A stretch of DNA of 27,850 bases from Minisyncoccota bacterium (GTDB lineage: Bacteria; Patescibacteriota; Minisyncoccia; Phycocordibacterales; UBA9973), in contig JAGOOL010000001.1 in the NCBI GenBank assembly GCA_017992485.1, positions 1 to 27,850 on the forward strand, given 5' to 3'. Made by a program: the position numbers and the translations under genes. Shown here in pieces: positions 15,107 through 22,748 of this stretch; within the stretch, counting starts at the first letter, position 1, and each line of letters begins with the position of its first letter. Below the pieces are notes generated by a model. It worked only from the letters and a program-made list of their open reading frames with translations. It searched no databases and was not told the DNA's origin.

Positions 15107-17446
15107 ATGAATATAAAGAATAGTATAAAAACAATTTTTGTTTTAGTAATCGCTGCAATAGCGTTCTTTGGAGTGTCTGTTGCAAAGGCGAGTGCTGGTA
15201 CAGCGGTTTTTAATACAGACCCGCGAGACTTGATTACGACATCAGTGTCGAATGCAACACTTCAACCAAACTGTATTAACTGTTGGACACCATCAGTTGA
15301 AATGCAGCCAGGACAGATTGTTTCTGTTCGCGTCTACTACCACAACACTGGTACAGATGTTGCTCGCGACACACGCATTCGCATTTCTCCCGAATTTGAA
15401 CCAGCGGTCAACACTAAGTTGATGACAGGTGGCGTTTGGGCAAGTAATGCGAGTCTCGTGCGTGCATACGCAACGGTTCGTATCCCAGGTACACCGCAGA
15501 CAATTACCTACATTCCAGGTACTGCTGCATGGTTCCCAGACCAGATCGAAACAAATCCACGTTACTTGAACGCGGCACAACAGGCGGCACTTTTCAGTAC
15601 TGCTGGTTTCTCGATCGGTGATATTGCTCCAGACAGCACATGTCAGGTGACTTTCTGTCACCAGGGTTCAGTTGTTGCTCGTTTCCGAATCGGCAATGCT
15701 GTTACTCCTCCAACTGTCTACGTTTGTAGCGACAGTCGTGACAACGACGGCGATGGTCTCACAGACTTTCCTTCAGACCCAGGATGTTCGTCTCCAACAG
15801 ACAACGATGAATATAATCAGATTATTCCACCAGTTGTCTACATCTGTAGCGATGCTCGTGACAACGACGGCGATGGTCTCACAGACTTTCCTTCAGACCC
15901 AGGATGTTCGTCTCCAACAGACAACGATGAATATAATCAGATTATTCCACCACAGGCTTTTGTTACTGCTACAACTCAACCAGCAACAAACATCACTGAA
16001 ACAAATGCGACAATCAACGGTTCATTTGCAACCAACCAATCTCAGGCTGCAACATGGTTCGAATGGGGAACATCACAAAGTCTCGGCAATACAACTGCCC
16101 AGCAAATAATGTCTGGCTCATCTGGTAGCATGTCTGCTCCACTCTATGGTTTGTCTCCAAATGTTCGCTACTTCTTCCGTGCTTGTGCAGATACTTCAGT
16201 AACTGCACCATCATGTGGTGGCGTACTTCAGTTCATGACAAGCATACAGGTAATTAACGCTCCAACAGTTATCACAAACTCAGGCAACTGTAGTGCAACA
16301 CAGAACTCATTTAGTATGTCTGGCTCATTCAACTCAAATGGTCAGTCAGCTGTAACAACATGGTTCCAGTACGGTATTGCACCATCACTCAACATGCAGG
16401 GTGGTAACCAAAACCAGTCTTCTCAGTCAGGAACAATGAACTTTACGGTATATGGCCTTCAGGCAAATACTACGTACACATTCCAGGCTGTTGCTCAAAA
16501 CCAGGGTGGCACGTCATACGGAACTGTCCTTACTTGTACAACAAACGGTGTTGTTATTCCTCCACCACCAGTAGTTACACAGCCGGTTGTCACAACTGTC
16601 GGTGCATCTAATGTCTCTCAGACATCAGCTCGCTTGAATGGTTTCCTCAATACTGCAGGTGGTAGTTCATGTACGTCAGCACTCTGTTTTCCAGTTGTTG
16701 CTCAGGCAGATGTCTGGTTCGATTGGGGAACAAATCCTTCACTCGGTTACACAACACAACGCCAGACTGTTAGTGGTGGTATGACATTTAGCAACTTCCT
16801 CCCAAACCTTCAGCCAAATACTACATACTTCTTCCGCGCTATGGCACAGAACAATTATGGTATTGCAACTGGTCAGACCCTTTCATTCACAACTGCTCCA
16901 GCTGGCCAGGGCCCACAGGTTATCTATGTAAATACAAATACTGGTGGTAGTGGTCCGGTTGTCATGCTCAAGCTTGAATCAAACTTCTCTTCAGTTTGTG
17001 TCGGCGATACTGTGTACTACACAGCAACGTACGAAAACCTTACTCGTAAGTCACTCAAAGATGTTGTCGTTCAGGTAATCCTTCCTCAGGAAGAAACATT
17101 CCTCCGCGCAAGTCGAGGTAGTTACGCTGACGGTCCAAATACAATCACTGTTCTCGTTGGTGACCTCGCTGGTCGCGAAAAGGGAACATTCCAGATCGAA
17201 TCAACCGTAAATAGTCGCGGTAAAGCTGACGATACTCTCGTAGCAACCGGTACTGTCGTTTACACTATCGCTTCATCACATATTCAGGGAGATGCAATTG
17301 CATACTCACTTATCAATGTTGATTGTGGCGGTAACAGTCTCGCTGGTCTTGCACTCTTTGGTTCAGGCAGCTGTATCTTCTGGATAATCGTACTCCTCAT
17401 TATCCTTATCGCAGTTCTCCTTACACGACGATCATACCGCTATTAA
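15107..17446 (+). CDS. Membrane-anchored surface protein with Ca-binding-type repeats, fibronectin-like and DUF11-like domains
   Basis: A 779-residue exported protein. The signal peptide ends near AKASA (residue 30). Residues 31-195 form a beta-rich domain resembling DUF11 (VSVRVYYHNTGTDVARDT). Two 40-residue repeats follow (about 203-242 and 243-282), each with CSD-RDNDGDGLTDFPSDPGC, an Asp-rich pattern like thrombospondin type 3 calcium loops. Three fibronectin-III-like units come next (about 283-380, 383-480, 490-605), marked by WFEWG/WFQYG/WFDWG and TYFFRA. A DUF11-like domain follows (about 620-740), then one membrane span (about 748-772) and the tail RRSYRY. The protein is probably cell-surface exposed and may mediate contact with a host or neighbour; that role is inferred. 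Confidence 0.85.
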   Translation: MNIKNSIKTIFVLVIAAIAFFGVSVAKASAGTAVFNTDPRDLITTSVSNATLQPNCINCWTPSVEMQPGQIVSVRVYYHNTGTDVARDTRIRISPEFEPAVNTKLMTGGVWASNASLVRAYATVRIPGTPQTITYIPGTAAWFPDQIETNPRYLNAAQQAALFSTAGFSIGDIAPDSTCQVTFCHQGSVVARFRIGNAVTPPTVYVCSDSRDNDGDGLTDFPSDPGCSSPTDNDEYNQIIPPVVYICSDARDNDGDGLTDFPSDPGCSSPTDNDEYNQIIPPQAFVTATTQPATNITETNATINGSFATNQSQAATWFEWGTSQSLGNTTAQQIMSGSSGSMSAPLYGLSPNVRYFFRACADTSVTAPSCGGVLQFMTSIQVINAPTVITNSGNCSATQNSFSMSGSFNSNGQSAVTTWFQYGIAPSLNMQGGNQNQSSQSGTMNFTVYGLQANTTYTFQAVAQNQGGTSYGTVLTCTTNGVVIPPPPVVTQPVVTTVGASNVSQTSARLNGFLNTAGGSSCTSALCFPVVAQADVWFDWGTNPSLGYTTQRQTVSGGMTFSNFLPNLQPNTTYFFRAMAQNNYGIATGQTLSFTTAPAGQGPQVIYVNTNTGGSGPVVMLKLESNFSSVCVGDTVYYTATYENLTRKSLKDVVVQVILPQEETFLRASRGSYADGPNTITVLVGDLAGREKGTFQIESTVNSRGKADDTLVATGTVVYTIASSHIQGDAIAYSLINVDCGGNSLAGLALFGSGSCIFWIIVLLIILIAVLLTRRSYRY
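15714..15953 (+). repeat. Two tandem 120-base direct repeats inside the surface protein gene
   Basis: Units 15714-15833 and 15834-15953. The last 96-97 bases of each unit are identical; differences are confined to the first two dozen bases. Each encodes one Asp-rich DNDGDG repeat. Confidence 0.93.
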
Positions 17447-17481
17447 GAAAAACTAAACTTTTTCTAAAATAAGAAAAAGAC

Positions 17482-17509
17482 AAAAAATCTCGCTTCGGCG
17501 GGATTTTTT
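17482..17509. terminator. Bidirectional terminator between the surface protein gene and tsaE
   Basis: AAAAAA, a 6-base stem (TCTCGC/GCGGGA) with a UUCG tetraloop, then TTTTTT. The tsaE -10 box begins only 3 bases later, so transcription units are tightly packed. Confidence 0.9.
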
Positions 17510-17511
17510 GC

Positions 17512-17517
17512 TATAGT
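17512..17517 (+). promoter_or_regulatory. Extended -10 of tsaE, 6 bases from the ATG
   Basis: TGC-TATAGT, six bases, ATG, directly abutting the upstream terminator. Confidence 0.58.
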
Positions 17518-17523
17518 ACCGAT

Positions 17524-18000
17524 ATGGAATTAGAGACTAAAAAGGGGAGTGACTTCGGCCGTGTGGCTGTTGCGCTCCAGTCGATGATCGATGACTTCAA
17601 GAGCGATTCAGCCACAGTTGTGGCTCTTTGGGGTGACCTCGGGGCAGGAAAGACGACGCTGACGCAGTACTTGGCCAAGAGTTACGGCATCGAAGACGAA
17701 GTCGTTTCGCCGACATTTGTCATTATGAAAATCTATCCGCTCGCTGACCGAAGCCACGAAGATGATGACTCTGTGAACAATGGTCGCTACGAACGCTTCA
17801 TTCACATGGATGCATACCGTTTTGAAAATCCTGAAGAAGCAGCTGGTATTCGCCTACACGAATACATCGCTGATCCCAAAAATATTATGCTCATCGAATG
17901 GCCGGAGCTTTTGGGTGATGGTTTGCCGGACCGCAGAATCGATGTGAAGATCGCGCATAATGGTGAAGGGAGGAGAATTACGATTGCGGAACATACCTAA
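17524..18000 (+). CDS. tsaE: tRNA threonylcarbamoyladenosine biosynthesis ATPase TsaE
   Basis: A 158-residue P-loop ATPase that works with TsaB and TsaD to make t6A37 on ANN-decoding tRNAs. The family features are all present: Walker A WGDLGAGKTT (residues 36-45), SPTFVIMKIY (switch region, about 61-70), the HMDAYR motif (about 96-101) and the IEWPELL motif (about 123-129). The length is normal. An acidic insert (SHEDDDSVNN, about 77-86) precedes the HMDAYR strand. tsaB and tsaD are not next to it. A terminator follows 10 bases after the stop. Confidence 0.93.
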   Translation: MELETKKGSDFGRVAVALQSMIDDFKSDSATVVALWGDLGAGKTTLTQYLAKSYGIEDEVVSPTFVIMKIYPLADRSHEDDDSVNNGRYERFIHMDAYRFENPEEAAGIRLHEYIADPKNIMLIEWPELLGDGLPDRRIDVKIAHNGEGRRITIAEHT

Positions 18001-18010
18001 TTACTACAAC

Positions 18011-18035
18011 ATCGGACCCCGTGTCCGATTTTTTA
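18011..18035 (+). terminator. Intrinsic terminator after tsaE
   Basis: A 7-base stem (ATCGGAC/GTCCGAT, loop CCCGT) followed by TTTTTA. Confidence 0.88.
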
Positions 18036-18063
18036 TTGACATTTCGTGTGAGTAGTATAAATT
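18036..18063 (+). promoter_or_regulatory. Probable promoter of the 127-residue gene
   Basis: A consensus TTGACA (18036-18041) overlaps the end of the tsaE terminator T-run. The -10 could be TAAATT (16-base spacer, 18058-18063) or TATAAA (14-base spacer, 18056-18061). Confidence 0.5.
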
Positions 18064-18095
18064 TAAGAAAAATTCTTACATAAATACACAAAACC

Positions 18096-18479
18096 ATGGC
18101 AGAAAAAACGAATAGAAAAAAATCCGAGGGAGGCGATATCCCTCCGTTGCGGTTTATCGACGTCTCAACAAAGTTTAAAGATGGAGAAAATATTTGTACA
18201 CTTAATGATTTGTTCAATAAGTTTGGACGTAATAAGAAAGTGAAACCGGTGCAGAGTAAAAAAGTCCTTACTACTCTTTTTCAGAATCAAAACAGTATTC
18301 CTTCTTTTATTACAAAGAAGCCAAACTCGACACTTATACTATTGTCGTCGAGTAAACCGAATTCACCGTCGGTTACTGTTCATGCACTTGTTCATCTAAA
18401 AGGTGAATGGAAAAAGGCGAAAGTTTCCAACGCCCCGTGTTATGTCGAAGGAGATTATGTAATCTGCTCGGAAAGGTAG
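18096..18479 (+). CDS. Hypothetical protein, 127 residues
   Basis: I do not recognise this protein. It has a basic N-terminus (MAEKTNRKKSEGG), no signal peptide and no membrane segment. A compact Lys-rich region follows (KFGRNKKVKPVQSKKVLTTLF), then alternating beta-like stretches (STLILLSSSKP, VTVHALVHLKGEWKKAKV) ending in CYVEGDYVICSER. The C-terminal half resembles a small beta-barrel fold in its pattern only. It stands alone between two terminators with its own promoter, which supports it as an expressed gene. It is probably cytoplasmic. Confidence 0.68.
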   Translation: MAEKTNRKKSEGGDIPPLRFIDVSTKFKDGENICTLNDLFNKFGRNKKVKPVQSKKVLTTLFQNQNSIPSFITKKPNSTLILLSSSKPNSPSVTVHALVHLKGEWKKAKVSNAPCYVEGDYVICSER

Positions 18480-18505
18480 ATTTGATTAGAAAGCTCAGAA
18501 TAGAG

Positions 18506-18532
18506 TACCCGCGCACGCGGGTATTTTTATTT
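18506..18532 (+). terminator. Intrinsic terminator upstream of polA
   Basis: A 7-base GC-rich stem (TACCCGC/GCGGGTA, loop GCAC) followed by TTTTTATTT. It ends the transcript of the 127-residue gene. Confidence 0.92.
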
Positions 18533-18575
18533 GGCATCGTCGCAAATTGCCTCACAATATAATCTGTCAAAATGC

Positions 18576-18581
18576 TATAAT
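18576..18581 (+). promoter_or_regulatory. Extended -10 of polA, 8 bases from the ATG
   Basis: TGC-TATAAT, eight bases, ATG. A second TATAAT is at 18558-18563. Confidence 0.58.
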
Positions 18582-18589
18582 CACTCCAT

Positions 18590-20989
18590 ATGCCAGCCAA
18601 GAAAGCCGCAGCAAAGAAAGAGGGTGCCGAGCTAAAAACTACTAAAACTGCCAAGAAAAAGCGCCTCATTCTCCTCGATACTCATGCGATTTTGCATCGC
18701 GCATATCACGCTATGCCTGATTTTTCTACAGCAGCAGGTGTGCCGACTGGCGCCCTCTATGGTCTTTCGACTATGCTTTTCAAGATTGTCGACGACCTCA
18801 AGCCGGACTATATTGTCGCGGCGTATGACTTGCCGAAGAAAACCTTTCGCCATGAAGTCTACGAAGGCTACAAGGCGGGGCGCAAAACAATTGATGACGC
18901 CCTCAGTACACAGCTCGGCGCTTCCAAAAAATTACTCGAAGATTTTGGCATCCCTGTTTATTCATGCCCCGGTTTTGAGGCCGACGACATGCTTGGCACT
19001 ATTGTTGAACAGCTGAAAGACGACAAAGATATAGAGATATACATTGCAACAGGCGATATGGATACGCTGCAGCTTGTCGACAAAAAGCGCGTGAAGGTCT
19101 TTACCCTTCGAAAGGGAATCACCGATACTATTGTGTACGATGAAGCTGCAGTTAATGAACGCTACGGTTTTGGTCCGGAGCATATTGTCGACTACAAAGG
19201 TTTGCGCGGAGACCCATCCGACAACATCATCGGCGTTCCTGGTGTTGGAGAGAAAACTGCAACCATTTTGATTACGCAGTTCGGTACGATCGAGAACATG
19301 TACAAAGTCCTCAAAAAAAATCCAGAGAAAGTAAAAGCTGCTGGCGTAACTGATCGACTCATGGTCATTTTGCTTGAAAACGAAGAAGAAGCGCTTTTCT
19401 CAAAAACACTTGCGACAATTTCGCGCAATGCTCCAGTTGAATTTATTTTGCCAGAAAAAACATGGCAACTTGGCGTTGATCCGACCCATTTGGAAAAAAC
19501 ATTTACAGAGCTTGAGTTCAAAAGTCTTGTTCCGCGAGTGAAAAAAATGTTCGGTACAAACGATACGACAGGCGAGCGTGTTGAAAGTACAACAGACAAA
19601 GAAGAAATCGAAAAAACTGCGATTGCGCTTTGGTTGATAAATTCCGACATCAGTTACGCAGGGGAGTCTGAAATTTTGTCGTACGCCAAGACTGATAATT
19701 TTGAAAAAGCCAAAGAGAAAATTATGGCTGACCTTGTGACCGAGAAACTCGACAAAGTGTACAGCGAAATTGAATTGCCGATTTACCCGATTGTTCGCAA
19801 GATGGAAACATTTGGTGTTGGTATTGATCAAAAAGTCTTTGCTGATATGTCGAAGAAGTATCATGAGAAAATTGATGCAATCGAAAAAGAAGCGTGGAAA
19901 CTCGCCGGCGAAGAATTTAACCTTGCTTCTCCAAAGCAGCTTGCTGAAATTTTGTTTACCAAACTTGGTCTCAAGCGAAAGACTCGCACGAGTAAAGTTT
20001 CGACAAAAGCCGAAGTCCTCGCTGAGCTTGAAGATGCGCATCCGATCATTCCGCTCATCATGGAGCATCGTGAATATTCAAAGCTTGTCGGTACATATAT
20101 AGATACGATTCCGACAATGGTTGGCGCCGACGGCCGTTTGCATACGCAATTTATTCAACACGGTACAACAACAGGTCGCTTCGCTTCGCTCAATCCAAAC
20201 TTGCAGAACATCCCGATCCGCACAGATGCCGGCCGCGAAATCCGCAAAGGTATGATCGCCGGTCCTGGTCGCTGTCTCATTTCGCTCGACTATTCGCAGA
20301 TTGAGCTTCGTATCATGGCGATATTATCTAAGGATAAAGAATTAATAAAGATTTTTAATGATGGCATCGACGTTCATACGGGCGTCGCTTCACGCGTCTT
20401 CGGCGTATCTCCTGAAGAAGTTACTAAGCAAATGCGCAGCCGCGCCAAGACGATTAACTTCGGCATCATTTATGGCATGGGTATTTCTGCGCTCCAGAAA
20501 AATCTCGGCAGCACACGTGATGAAGCACAGCAATTCCACGATGCATATTTCGAAAACTTTACTGGAGTCGGGAAGTTTATCGAAGACACAAAAGCGTACG
20601 CCAACAAACATTTTTATACTGAAACGCTCTTTGGTCGCAAGCGTCGTTTTCCAGCGCTTCGTTCAGCAATGCCATTTCTCCGTTCGATGGCTGAGCGCAT
20701 GGCTTCGAATGCTCCGCTCCAGGGAACACAGGCTGATATCATTAAGCTCGCTATTCGTTTTGCCGATGAAGACCTCAAGGCCGCAGGCATCAGTGACAAA
20801 GTAAATCTTATTCTCCAGATCCACGACGAACTCGTGTATGAAGTCGATAATGATCTCGCTGACCAATCTGAAAAAATAATTCGCGCTGCTATGGAAAATG
20901 TTTTTCCTCGCTCGTATATAGAGTACAAACCGGAAGTGCCGATTTTGGTATCGAGCGGAAAAGGGGAGACTCTCTACGACTTAAAGTAG
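18590..20989 (+). CDS. polA: DNA polymerase I
   Basis: A 799-residue repair and Okazaki-processing polymerase. An Ala/Lys-rich tail (residues 1-24) precedes the 5'-nuclease domain (about 25-300), which has LLDTHAILHRAYHA, EADDMLGT, TGDMDTLQLV and the helix-hairpin-helix GVPGVGEKTA. The segment at about 320-400, where the 3'-5' exonuclease domain would be, is short and lacks its acidic motifs. The polymerase domain is intact: motif A LDYSQIELR (D567), motif B with K620 and NFGIIYG (F624, the deoxyribose-type residue of E. coli Pol I), and motif C HDE at 745-747. The start is supported by an extended -10 box 8 bases upstream, which would include the Lys/Ala tail in the protein. Confidence 0.95.
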   Translation: MPAKKAAAKKEGAELKTTKTAKKKRLILLDTHAILHRAYHAMPDFSTAAGVPTGALYGLSTMLFKIVDDLKPDYIVAAYDLPKKTFRHEVYEGYKAGRKTIDDALSTQLGASKKLLEDFGIPVYSCPGFEADDMLGTIVEQLKDDKDIEIYIATGDMDTLQLVDKKRVKVFTLRKGITDTIVYDEAAVNERYGFGPEHIVDYKGLRGDPSDNIIGVPGVGEKTATILITQFGTIENMYKVLKKNPEKVKAAGVTDRLMVILLENEEEALFSKTLATISRNAPVEFILPEKTWQLGVDPTHLEKTFTELEFKSLVPRVKKMFGTNDTTGERVESTTDKEEIEKTAIALWLINSDISYAGESEILSYAKTDNFEKAKEKIMADLVTEKLDKVYSEIELPIYPIVRKMETFGVGIDQKVFADMSKKYHEKIDAIEKEAWKLAGEEFNLASPKQLAEILFTKLGLKRKTRTSKVSTKAEVLAELEDAHPIIPLIMEHREYSKLVGTYIDTIPTMVGADGRLHTQFIQHGTTTGRFASLNPNLQNIPIRTDAGREIRKGMIAGPGRCLISLDYSQIELRIMAILSKDKELIKIFNDGIDVHTGVASRVFGVSPEEVTKQMRSRAKTINFGIIYGMGISALQKNLGSTRDEAQQFHDAYFENFTGVGKFIEDTKAYANKHFYTETLFGRKRRFPALRSAMPFLRSMAERMASNAPLQGTQADIIKLAIRFADEDLKAAGISDKVNLILQIHDELVYEVDNDLADQSEKIIRAAMENVFPRSYIEYKPEVPILVSSGKGETLYDLK

Positions 20990-20991
20990 TC

Positions 20992-21089
20992 AGGAATATA
21001 TTCACTAAAAGGTACGGAAATTTTCTACTGAAAATTTCCTCCTTCTCGCGCCAGTCGCGCTCAAAAGACCTTTTAGTGAATATATTCCT
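20992..21089. repeat. 98-base cruciform: perfect 22-base inverted repeats enclosing two hairpins
   Basis: The arms 20992-21013 and 21068-21089 are exact reverse complements over 22 bases. Inside are a perfect 10-base hairpin (GGAAATTTTC, loop TACT, 21016-21039) and a small GC hairpin (GCGC-CAGTC-GCGC, 21048-21060). The result is a Y-shaped fold. It starts 2 bases after the polA stop and ends 17 bases before the next -10 box. There is no T-run, so it is not an ordinary intrinsic terminator. It could be a miniature mobile or REP-like element, or an mRNA end-protecting structure. Confidence 0.85.
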
Positions 21090-21106
21090 TCCTGGAGTAT
21101 TTCTGA

Positions 21107-21112
21107 TACACT
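21107..21112 (+). promoter_or_regulatory. -10 box of the ICMT-like gene, 6 bases from the ATG
   Basis: TACACT, six bases, ATG. It is the only promoter candidate between the cruciform and the gene. Confidence 0.5.
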
Positions 21113-21118
21113 AACCAT

Positions 21119-21625
21119 ATGGATACTCATAACAATCACCATAACCCTAGCGACGACAAGCAGCTCAGTCGGGAGCAACATATCAACTACCTCGGCAGCT
21201 TTCCTCCAATGGTGCAATTTGGTGGCCTCATTCTCGGCGTCTTTATGGAGTTCATTTTGCCGACAAAACTTTTCCCTCCGACAACAGCAAAAATAATCGG
21301 TACAGTACTTGTCGTTCTCGCCACAATTATTATTCTCTGGTCACAAAAAGCATCTGCCGAATTTCGTGCGCGTGAGAAAAAAGGTGAGGCTCGTAATTTC
21401 CGACAAGGCCCGTATCGTTGGAGCGACAACCCGACATCTTTTTCACTCGCTATGCTCATCATCGGTTTTGGTTTTATTGTAAACTCGCTCATGATCGTCG
21501 CACTGTCTGCGATCGCATACTGGATCTCATACATTGTCTACGAAGAAAAGAAACAAAAAATAATGATGGAGACATACAAGGAAGAATATATCGACTACAA
21601 GAAAAAAATTAATTCACTTTTCTAA
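21119..21625 (+). CDS. Isoprenylcysteine carboxyl methyltransferase-like (ICMT/PEMT) membrane protein
   Basis: A 168-residue membrane protein. After a hydrophilic His/Asn-rich start come two membrane spans (about 32-50 and 56-76). The ICMT-type C-terminal block follows: GPYRWSDNP (about 100-108), two more hydrophobic segments, and the terminal E--KQ--ME-YKEEYIDYKKK. In active family members the RHPxY motif follows GPYR; here the segment is SDNPTSF, so a conserved His is missing and methyltransferase activity is doubtful. The substrate cannot be deduced. holA starts 1 base after its stop, so the two are co-transcribed. Confidence 0.7.
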   Translation: MDTHNNHHNPSDDKQLSREQHINYLGSFPPMVQFGGLILGVFMEFILPTKLFPPTTAKIIGTVLVVLATIIILWSQKASAEFRAREKKGEARNFRQGPYRWSDNPTSFSLAMLIIGFGFIVNSLMIVALSAIAYWISYIVYEEKKQKIMMETYKEEYIDYKKKINSLF

Positions 21626-21626
21626 T

Positions 21627-22343
21627 ATGCTTTCAGTTTTCTTTGGCGCAAATCCGGAACGCGCGCAATCTGCAAAAAAAATAATCGATACAGAGGTCGG
21701 GAAGGGGAAACAGCTCGTTTCTTTTTCTGATGCATCGTGGCAGAAAGAAACAGTGCTTTCATATGTGTCAGGTGCGGATATGTTTGGTGCAACGTACGTT
21801 GTTCATCTTTCAAATATTAGTGAGAGTGTCGGCGGTCCGGAATTTTTTACTGAAGAAGCGGAACGACTTTCAAAATCCGAAACAATGTATGTCGTTGAAG
21901 AAAATGAATTGTCTAATGTATTGAAAAAATTTTTTGAAGACGCCGGCGCAAAAATCTCAGAAACGAAAACAGCGAAGCCAAACTTTTTCGGGGGACTGAC
22001 ACCGTTCCAGTTAGTTGATGCGTACAACATGCGCGATAAAAAAAATGCGTGGGTCTTGTACGGTAAATTAATTGCAGCCGGAAACTCGGCGGAAGAAATC
22101 GCCGGCGCAATGATTTGGAATTTCAAAAACCTCGCACTCTACTTTTCTGTACCACAACCAACAGCCGAAGTACTTGATATGAAACCATTCGTCTTTTCAA
22201 AAGTTGCCGCCGCGGCAAAACATTTCTCAAAAGAAGAAGTCGCGCAAAAATCATATAAACTTTCATCTGCACTCCACAACTCACATCGCGGACTTGGTGA
22301 TGGCGCAACACTTATCGAACTTTTTATTTTGAAGTCGCTGTAG
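21627..22343 (+). CDS. holA: DNA polymerase III delta subunit-like clamp-loader protein
   Basis: A 238-residue protein. The C-terminal two thirds match the HolA pattern: TPFQLVDAYNMRDKKNAWVLYGKLIAAG (about 129-156), an EEIAGAMIWNFKNLALY helix (about 161-177), PFVFSKVAAAAKHFS, and the final ALHNSHRGLGDGATLIELFIL helix. Delta opens the sliding clamp during loading. At 238 residues it is about 100 shorter than E. coli delta, with a reduced N-terminal domain (residues 1-110). It starts directly after the ICMT-like gene and ends before a weak stem with T-run. Confidence 0.72.
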   Translation: MLSVFFGANPERAQSAKKIIDTEVGKGKQLVSFSDASWQKETVLSYVSGADMFGATYVVHLSNISESVGGPEFFTEEAERLSKSETMYVVEENELSNVLKKFFEDAGAKISETKTAKPNFFGGLTPFQLVDAYNMRDKKNAWVLYGKLIAAGNSAEEIAGAMIWNFKNLALYFSVPQPTAEVLDMKPFVFSKVAAAAKHFSKEEVAQKSYKLSSALHNSHRGLGDGATLIELFILKSL

Positions 22344-22347
22344 TTCG

Positions 22348-22374
22348 AAACAATTTTCTTCCTAGTTGTTTTTA
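22348..22374 (+). terminator. Weak terminator after holA
   Basis: A 6-base AT-rich stem (AAACAA/TTGTTT) with a 12-base loop, followed by TTA. Low stability. Confidence 0.4.
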
Positions 22375-22390
22375 TCAAACCCTCCTAAAT

Positions 22391-22456
22391 AAAAAATACC
22401 CATTTTAAAAATGGGCAAAAAATTAACCTCTTCAAATAGAGGTTATTGAAGAGGTT
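22391..22456 (-). terminator. Double intrinsic terminator reading on the minus strand
   Basis: Two hairpins in series have T-runs only on the minus strand. First comes an 11-base perfect stem (AACCTCTTCAA with TTGAAGAGGTT, 22425-22456) followed by TTTTTT; then an 8-base stem (CCCATTTT/AAAATGGG, 22399-22415) followed by ATTTTTT. The 11-base stem can also fold as a shorter AACCTCT/AGAGGTT pair. No minus-strand protein gene lies upstream, so they imply a noncoding transcript. Confidence 0.78.
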
Positions 22457-22735
22457 ATATGGGTAGTGATAGGGAGTATCACTTTATTTAGTTTTAGTGA
22501 AAGAACTGGGTCTGTGGTGTACATGACAATGGAAAAGCATGTACTGAGGGAACAAAAGAACTAATGTAGATCTTGGGTGGCTTTCATTTTTTATAAGCCC
22601 ATAAGTTGGGTAAACATCTGAAAGCGAACGATCTTTGCTTATAAGTATATAGCCTTTATCTTGTCCGCAAAGGATAAATCTGTGGATACTGATGACGTGT
22701 CTCTAAATCCATTGCAAAATAAGACTCTTTCGTCT
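22391..22735 (-). ncRNA. Probable minus-strand structured RNA (5' end uncertain)
   Basis: This fills the 405-base gene-free stretch between holA and the ZIP transporter. On the minus strand it ends in two terminators. It contains a perfect GTACATG/CATGTAC hairpin (7 bases, 12-base loop, 22532-22557 region), an AGTGATA/TATCACT hairpin with a CUCCC loop (about 22466-22484), a CCTTT/AAAGG hairpin and a GGGCTT/AAGCC-A-CCC stem. AGTGA can pair alternatively with an upstream TCACT. The 5' end is a guess: a TATAGT on the minus strand overlaps the ZIP promoter, but no -35 box is clear. The longest reading frame is only 18 codons. I cannot place it in a family. Confidence 0.48.
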
Positions 22736-22740
22736 ACTAT
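22712..22740 (+). promoter_or_regulatory. Promoter TTGCAA - 17 - TACTAT of the ZIP transporter gene
   Basis: The -35 box is 22712-22717 and the -10 box 22735-22740, with an ideal 17-base spacer. The ATG lies 8 bases after the -10 box. Confidence 0.6.
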
Positions 22741-22748
22741 ACGCCTAT

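Noticed and set aside
15672..16109. Alternative plus-strand frame with two near-identical internal repeats
   Set aside because: It is a shadow frame produced by the 120-base direct repeat of the surface protein gene and has no start signal.
22682..22727. Leader peptide or attenuator upstream of the ZIP gene
   Set aside because: The ZIP promoter lies right before its ATG and downstream of this sequence. The 18-codon frame is on the opposite strand with no regulated gene after it.
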